From Candidatus Kerfeldbacteria bacterium (GTDB lineage Bacteria; Patescibacteriota; Patescibacteriia; SBBC01): a DNA stretch of 7,063 bases. The notes beneath the pieces were generated by a model. It had not been told where the DNA came from. It did no database searches and saw nothing but the letters and a program-made list of their open reading frames with translations. The stretch's first letter is position 1. The number at the start of each line of letters is the position of its first letter. This document shows, piece by piece, positions 3,355-7,063 of the stretch. The position numbers and the translations under genes were made by a program. The DNA is taken from positions 1 to 7,063 of the forward strand of contig CAINXF010000175.1 in the NCBI GenBank assembly GCA_903854795.1, in the 5' to 3' direction.

Positions 3355-5607
3355 ATGTCTGTACTGAGAGTCGAAGCCGATTCCCTTATCCTGTCCGACC
3401 CGTCACAAAGCCGGAGCACGGTGCATGTAGGCATTTCGCATCCTGCCCAGACCGAGGAGCAGCTGTTCGGGAAACTGTACCTCATCGTCGAGATCGACTC
3501 GACGGACCGTAGCAATCACGACATCATCAACGCACTTCAAGAAGAGCTCCGCACAACCTACTACCAATCGTCGAACCTTACGCCGGAACAAGCGTTCGAG
3601 GCGGCATTGAAGCGCGGCAACGAACGGCTCCACCAGTTCATCACCGAGGGTGTCACCGACTGGGTCGACCGATTCAACGCAATCGTCGCTGTGGTGAAGA
3701 ACGGCTACCTTTCGTTCGTCCAGATCGGCAACGTCCACACGTTCTTGTTCAGCGGCAACCGCATCACCGACATCGCCAACTCCGCAGGCGCGCCGAACGA
3801 GAAGAGGAATCCACTGAAGCTTTTTTCGACGGTCGTGAGCGGCCACTTGAAGGCGAACGACCGCGTGCTCATGTGCACCTCGTCGCTCCTCGACTTCTTC
3901 TCACAGGAAAAGCTGAAGCGCCTCATCATCGAGGACCTACCCTCGGCGACGGTCGCTAAGATCGAACAGAACCTTCTCACCCATACGACACCAACGGCGT
4001 TCGCCGCCATGTTCTTCGCGTTCCTTGCCGAAGACCAGATACTAGCGGCCGCGGAACGTAGCAGCACCCCCTCGGCGCCGATCCGCCAACAATCGGCACC
4101 TGAACGATCGATGGAGGAGCTAATTTCGAAAGAGCGGACAACCGAGCAGCTTCTTTCCCCATCGGTCATGCCTAACGTCAAGTCGTTCATCACGAGCGCC
4201 GCGTCGAGACTCGGTTCCTTCGTCCGATCGTCGATCCTGCAACGCCCTCCGCAGCGGCGACTCTCTCCACAGTACCACCAGCAACGTGAAACGGCACCGA
4301 AGCCGTTCCGACACCAAGGTACGACGCTGCGCACGTTCAAGAGGGTCAGCGTCACAATGCTCATCTGGATCATTTCAATACCACGTCTCGTCGTACAGCT
4401 GTTCGGCTACCGGAAAAAGGTCACCTCCAGCGTGCGACAACTCCCGGAGCGTACCACGGGTCGCGCGAATCGGTTCGTCTTGTGGATCAGGTCACTTACG
4501 CCGCTCCAGCAGATCATCATGATCGCCGCGCTCGTCGCGCTGTTCATCTTGAGCGAGAGCATCGTGTCCATCAGCAACAATAGTCATCAGACAACGAGCA
4601 CCACAGATACTACCACCGTCATTAGCACAATCCAGGATAACGTCAGTAAGGCCGAAGCAGCGCTCACCTACAACGATTATGATGGCGCGATCAAACTCAT
4701 CAACGATTCACAGGCGCTCTTGAACACGTTGCCCAACAAAACGAAAAAGGACAAACAGACGCGCACCGACCTCATCGCCAAGATTGCCGCGGCCCGCGTG
4801 CTCACGCGTCGAATACAAAACCCGACGCCCGCGACCGTTGCGGACCTTTCCTCAGCGTTATCGTCAGCGGTACCTACGTCGATCGCAGTGGTCGGTAGCA
4901 CGGCTATCATCGCAACCAACACGCCCAACACCCTGTTCACGGTCAACATCGCTAACGGAACGGTCGCCATGGTAGCCGGCAACACAAAGACGACAACCTT
5001 CGCGGTCCCCTTGGACGCCACCACCGCACTCCTTGGAACGACCGAGAACGCTATTCAGACATTCTCAACCACCTCGAAAAAAGCGAACGATGTTACCATC
5101 CAGTTCGCTAACGTCGATCGGAGCATCATCGCCGCAGCGTTGTTCCAATCACGCCTCTACCTTCTCGACACAAAGAACGAAGCTGTTCTACGATCGAACG
5201 TTGGTGGGACGACGTTCGGTCCAGCGACCTCATGGCTCAAGCAACAATATACGGAACTAAAGGACGCTACGAGCCTTGCGGTCGACGGCAGCATCTATCT
5301 TTCATTATCGAACGGTACGATCGAACGGTTCACGTCAGGACTGAAGGACGACGTGACGTTCGACGCGATCGACCCCGCACTCACCTCGCCTACACAGCTC
5401 TGGACCGCGACCGGCTCGACAAAACTGTACATGCTCGAACCGGCACAGAAGCGGATCGTCGTGTACCTTAAGTCAACCAGGAAACTCCAAGCCCAATATG
5501 TCGCTGATTCACTCGGTGATGCGGTCGGGTTCTCCGTCGACGAAAAGAACAAGGTGATCTACGTGCTCACACACCACGATCTCCAAAAATTTACCGTCAC
5601 ACCATAG
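3355..5607 (+). CDS. PP2C-like pseudophosphatase, membrane anchor and C-terminal propeller-like domain
   Basis: A 750-residue protein. Residues 1-225 resemble a PP2C/SpoIIE-type phosphatase fold: LYLIVEID, FNAIVAVVKNGYLSFVQIGNVHTFLF at about 107-132, and NDRVLMCTSSLLDFFS at about 168-183. Canonical metal-binding Asp residues (DG, GDSR, SDG) are replaced, for example SDGL by TSSLL, so it is probably not an active phosphatase. Residues 230-330 are a Ser/Gln/Arg-rich linker. Hydrophobic stretches lie at 333-352 and 387-407; the second is the clear membrane helix. Residues 425-500 are helical, possibly TPR-like (DYDGAIKLINDSQALL). Residues 505-750 show repeated beta-strand patterns such as SRLYLLDTKNEAVLRS and KVIYVLTHHDLQKF, suggesting a propeller. 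Topology is likely phosphatase-like inside, propeller outside. The start could be ATG 3355 or GTG 3346; no good Shine-Dalgarno is seen. Role unknown: a scaffold or signalling receptor is plausible. Confidence 0.75.
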   Translation: MSVLRVEADSLILSDPSQSRSTVHVGISHPAQTEEQLFGKLYLIVEIDSTDRSNHDIINALQEELRTTYYQSSNLTPEQAFEAALKRGNERLHQFITEGVTDWVDRFNAIVAVVKNGYLSFVQIGNVHTFLFSGNRITDIANSAGAPNEKRNPLKLFSTVVSGHLKANDRVLMCTSSLLDFFSQEKLKRLIIEDLPSATVAKIEQNLLTHTTPTAFAAMFFAFLAEDQILAAAERSSTPSAPIRQQSAPERSMEELISKERTTEQLLSPSVMPNVKSFITSAASRLGSFVRSSILQRPPQRRLSPQYHQQRETAPKPFRHQGTTLRTFKRVSVTMLIWIISIPRLVVQLFGYRKKVTSSVRQLPERTTGRANRFVLWIRSLTPLQQIIMIAALVALFILSESIVSISNNSHQTTSTTDTTTVISTIQDNVSKAEAALTYNDYDGAIKLINDSQALLNTLPNKTKKDKQTRTDLIAKIAAARVLTRRIQNPTPATVADLSSALSSAVPTSIAVVGSTAIIATNTPNTLFTVNIANGTVAMVAGNTKTTTFAVPLDATTALLGTTENAIQTFSTTSKKANDVTIQFANVDRSIIAAALFQSRLYLLDTKNEAVLRSNVGGTTFGPATSWLKQQYTELKDATSLAVDGSIYLSLSNGTIERFTSGLKDDVTFDAIDPALTSPTQLWTATGSTKLYMLEPAQKRIVVYLKSTRKLQAQYVADSLGDAVGFSVDEKNKVIYVLTHHDLQKFTVTP

Positions 5608-5620
5608 CCACGACAATCAA

Positions 5621-5644
5621 AAGGGCGGCCGTACGGCCGCCCTT
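5621..5644. terminator. Bidirectional palindromic terminator between convergent genes
   Basis: AAGGGCGGCCGT followed at once by its exact reverse complement gives a 24-bp perfect palindrome. On the minus strand it is followed by TTTTG after rplL; on the plus strand by CCTTGTTG. It therefore best serves rplL and may also stop the large plus-strand gene. Confidence 0.85.
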
Positions 5645-5664
5645 GTTGCATACCAGGAATAATG

Positions 5665-6072
5665 TTACTTCAGCGTAACGGTCGCACCGGCATCGACGAG
5701 CTTCTTCTTCAGCTCTTCGGCCTCTTCTTTGGTCGCACCTTCCTTGATCATCTTCGGCGCGGCGTCGACGAGGTCTTTGGCTTCCTTCAGACCTATTTGT
5801 GTGACTTCGCGCACCACCTTGATGACGGCGATCTTGTTCGCGCCGGATGAGGTGATCTCGACGTTGAACGAGGACTTCTCCTCGCCAGCTGCCGCGGCAT
5901 CGGCGGCGGGCGCTGCGGCCATAACGGCGGCGGGCGCTGCGGCTGATACACCGAACTTCGACTCAAGCACCTTCACGAGCTCTGCGAGATCCAGCACCGA
6001 GAGCTTCTCTATTTGTTCGACGAGTCCTTTGAACTTCTCCGGAACCTCGACGACCTTCTGTTCGTCTGCCAT
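5665..6072 (-). CDS. rplL: 50S ribosomal protein L7/L12
   Basis: The stalk protein of the large ribosomal subunit, binding L10 as dimers and recruiting translation GTPases. It has 135 residues. Residues 1-43 are the dimerising N-terminal domain ([20 protein letters not shown]). Residues 44-63 are an Ala/Pro-rich hinge. Residues 66-135 are the C-terminal factor-binding domain, with [20 protein letters not shown] and the end GATVTLK. The start at 6072 is supported by a strong AAGGAG at 6087-6082. It lies 49 bp downstream of rplJ and shares its operon. The hinge carries a 19-nt repeat (see separate entry). Confidence 0.98.
   Translation of the reverse strand: MADEQKVVEVPEKFKGLVEQIEKLSVLDLAELVKVLESKFGVSAAAPAAVMAAAPAADAAAAGEEKSSFNVEITSSGANKIAVIKVVREVTQIGLKEAKDLVDAAPKMIKEGATKEEAEELKKKLVDAGATVTLK
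5901..5943 (-). repeat. Short tandem duplication in the rplL hinge
   Basis: A 19-nt stretch occurs identically at 5901-5919 and 5925-5943 (period 24 bp, eight codons). It lengthens the Ala/Pro hinge in frame. Hinge length varies widely among L7/L12 proteins, so this is probably harmless slippage. Confidence 0.8.
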
Positions 6073-6121
6073 AGTATATGTCTCCTTGATAAACGTTGGT
6101 AATGATTGAATGACGGGAATA

Positions 6122-6661
6122 TTATACCGGTGTTTCTGCGCGCTTACTGCGGTAGCCATCGAGCACGCGCACCAGACCGGTGAGGTTGCCGTTCAGGACC
6201 CTGACGAATCCGGACAGTGGCGAAGCGATCGATCCGACCAATCGCGCCCGGAGCTCATCGGTCGACGGCAGTGAGGCGAGCATTGTTACTTGCTCGGAAG
6301 TCACGAACGACCGTTCCATGACACCACCAAGGAATTTCACCGTTTCGTGAGTCTTCGCGAACTTTGCAAGCACTTTCGCCGGCGTGACCTCATCTTCATA
6401 TCCGAACGAGAGCGCGAAACTCTCTGCGAGCGGTTTAAGGTCGACGGTATCGGCCAATTTCGCCTGTTCGAGCGCGCGTCGGACGAGCGTCTTCTTCGCC
6501 ACCACGTAGTCGATCCCGGCGGTTCTCAGAGCGGTGCGAAGCTCGTTGGTCCCCTTCACGTTCAGACCCGACGTGCTCGTGACGACGGCAACCTTCATGC
6601 GATTGAGCCGCGTGACGAGTTTCTCGACTTCCAGTTCCTTCTTCGGTCGCGATTTTGCCAT
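6122..6661 (-). CDS. rplJ: 50S ribosomal protein L10
   Basis: A 179-residue protein that anchors the L7/L12 stalk to the 23S rRNA. The N-terminal domain runs from [15 protein letters not shown] through [19 protein letters not shown] and the typical [13 protein letters not shown] segment. The C-terminal helix that carries L12 dimers includes [20 protein letters not shown]. The length is typical. The ATG at 6661 is the natural start; no Shine-Dalgarno precedes it. It is transcribed from the promoter at 6795-6823 through a structured leader and is followed by rplL. Autoregulation by the L10-L12 complex is expected from the family and from the leader fold. Confidence 0.97.
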   Translation of the reverse strand: MAKSRPKKELEVEKLVTRLNRMKVAVVTSTSGLNVKGTNELRTALRTAGIDYVVAKKTLVRRALEQAKLADTVDLKPLAESFALSFGYEDEVTPAKVLAKFAKTHETVKFLGGVMERSFVTSEQVTMLASLPSTDELRARLVGSIASPLSGFVRVLNGNLTGLVRVLDGYRSKRAETPV

Positions 6662-6788
6662 GGTATGGTTGGAATTATCAAATAAGGGTTATGAAGAACC
6701 CTTGACTCTAAGCCGCTTGCCTGCGTCGGTGCCGTTTCTGGCATTATCCGGCTGCGCCGGACCGACGGTCATGGGGTTCAAACGGAAC
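6662..6788 (-). ncRNA. L10 leader: structured 5' region of rplJ-rplL
   Basis: The leader of about 127 nt shows a three-way junction. An outer 7-bp stem pairs CGTCGGT with ACCGACG (6724-6730 with 6761-6767). Inside are CCGGC/GCCGG (6748-6752 with 6756-6760) and a TGCC/GGCA stem (6730-6733 with 6740-6743; one base is shared with the outer stem). Nearer the gene, AAGGGTT/AACCCTT (6684-6690 with 6697-6703) forms a separate hairpin that could act in attenuation. Position and shape fit the autoregulatory L10 leader known in bacteria. Confidence 0.65.
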
Positions 6789-6794
6789 AAAATG

Positions 6795-6823
6795 ACTATA
6801 CCGCAGCCATCGGAACACGTCAA
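6795..6823 (-). promoter_or_regulatory. sigma70-type promoter of rplJ-rplL
   Basis: On the minus strand, TTGACG (6823-6818) and TATAGT (6800-6795) are separated by exactly 17 bp, each one base from consensus in its key positions. The -35 box overlaps the stop codon of pyrH. Predicted transcription begins near 6788. Confidence 0.75.
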
Positions 6824-7063
6824 GAGGTGCCGATGACCGTTCCCGTAAACGTCGTGCCGCGGATGATCTTCCCAATGTTCGCGAGATCGGACGACGCCAC
6901 AATAACACGGTAGCCAAGACGTGACGCTAACGCGCTCGCGACCGGATCGAATGGCACGTGGATGCCCGGTACGCTCTTGCCGAAAAACATGCGCCGATAC
7001 TGTGCCCAGGATAACGCCGTGAGCAATTTCGCATCGCGGTGTGTATGCGGATCGGCGGTATAG
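6820..7063 (-). CDS. pyrH: UMP kinase, C-terminal part (runs off right edge)
   Basis: Uridylate kinase phosphorylates UMP to UDP in pyrimidine nucleotide synthesis. The 80 residues visible are the C-terminal part of an amino-acid-kinase fold. They start with YTADPHTHRDAKLLTALSW, where the TADP block corresponds to the Y-x-x-DP nucleotide-binding segment. They continue with PGIHVPFDPVASALASRLG and end with ANIGKIIRGTTFTGTVIG. The PFDP-x-A and GT-x-IG ending resembles the archaeal-like UMP kinases also found in Candidate Phyla bacteria more than the E. coli form. The stop codon overlaps the -35 box of the rplJ promoter. Other amino-acid kinases are possible because the N-terminus is not seen. 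Confidence 0.8.
   Translation of the reverse strand, partial: YTADPHTHRDAKLLTALSWAQYRRMFFGKSVPGIHVPFDPVASALASRLGYRVIVASSDLANIGKIIRGTTFTGTVIGTS

Noticed and set aside
3705..4373. Long minus-strand frame opposite the pseudophosphatase gene
   Set aside because: It is antisense to a well-supported coding region, has no recognisable domain, and its composition is that of a shadow frame.

Overview
The window looks like the chromosome of an ultra-small bacterium of the Candidate Phyla Radiation (Patescibacteria) type. The basis is the short winged-helix/nucleotidyltransferase-like regulator, the pseudophosphatase-membrane-propeller protein, the archaeal-like C-terminus of the UMP kinase, and frequent starts with no Shine-Dalgarno sequence. 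TGA is used as a stop, so the code is standard. The phylum is inferred from style; no rRNA is present to confirm it.

Left third (1-2690) is a DNA-damage (SOS) locus arranged around a divergent control region. Leftward run a small DUF6504-like protein (763-1011) and a Y-family polymerase, dinB (start at 551, running off the left edge). Rightward run lexA (1391-2023) and an unusual 197-residue, apparently catalytically dead, ImuB-like Y-family remnant (2097-2690). The same 17-bp sequence, CTTCGG-N5-TTCGG, lies upstream of all three units (1155-1171 on the minus strand, 1259-1275 and 2077-2093 on the plus strand). It is the best candidate for the local LexA operator and has direct-repeat rather than palindromic form.

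The dinB operon carries a rearrangement. A first dinB 5' end (766 down to 699), joined to the small gene by an ATGA overlap, breaks off after about 22 codons into a hairpin-rich repeat (558-699). A second, heavily recoded dinB 5' end then restarts by another ATGA overlap and leads into the full gene. The two 5' ends share an exact 20-nt stretch at the break points. A second copy of the hairpin repeat (1022-1151) sits just upstream of the small gene.

Middle (2700-5607): a minus-strand winged-helix regulator with a degenerate nucleotidyltransferase-like domain diverges from a 750-residue plus-strand protein. That protein has a PP2C-like but active-site-poor N-terminal domain, a membrane anchor and a probable beta-propeller outside.

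Right third (5608-7063): a perfect 24-bp palindromic terminator separates the large gene from the convergent rplL. Upstream of rplL lie rplJ, a structured L10 leader with a good sigma70-type promoter, and the 3' end of pyrH. This is core translation and nucleotide metabolism.

Together, the left locus reads as a compact LexA-controlled translesion module with one active-looking polymerase and one miniature non-catalytic partner. The right side is ordinary housekeeping.
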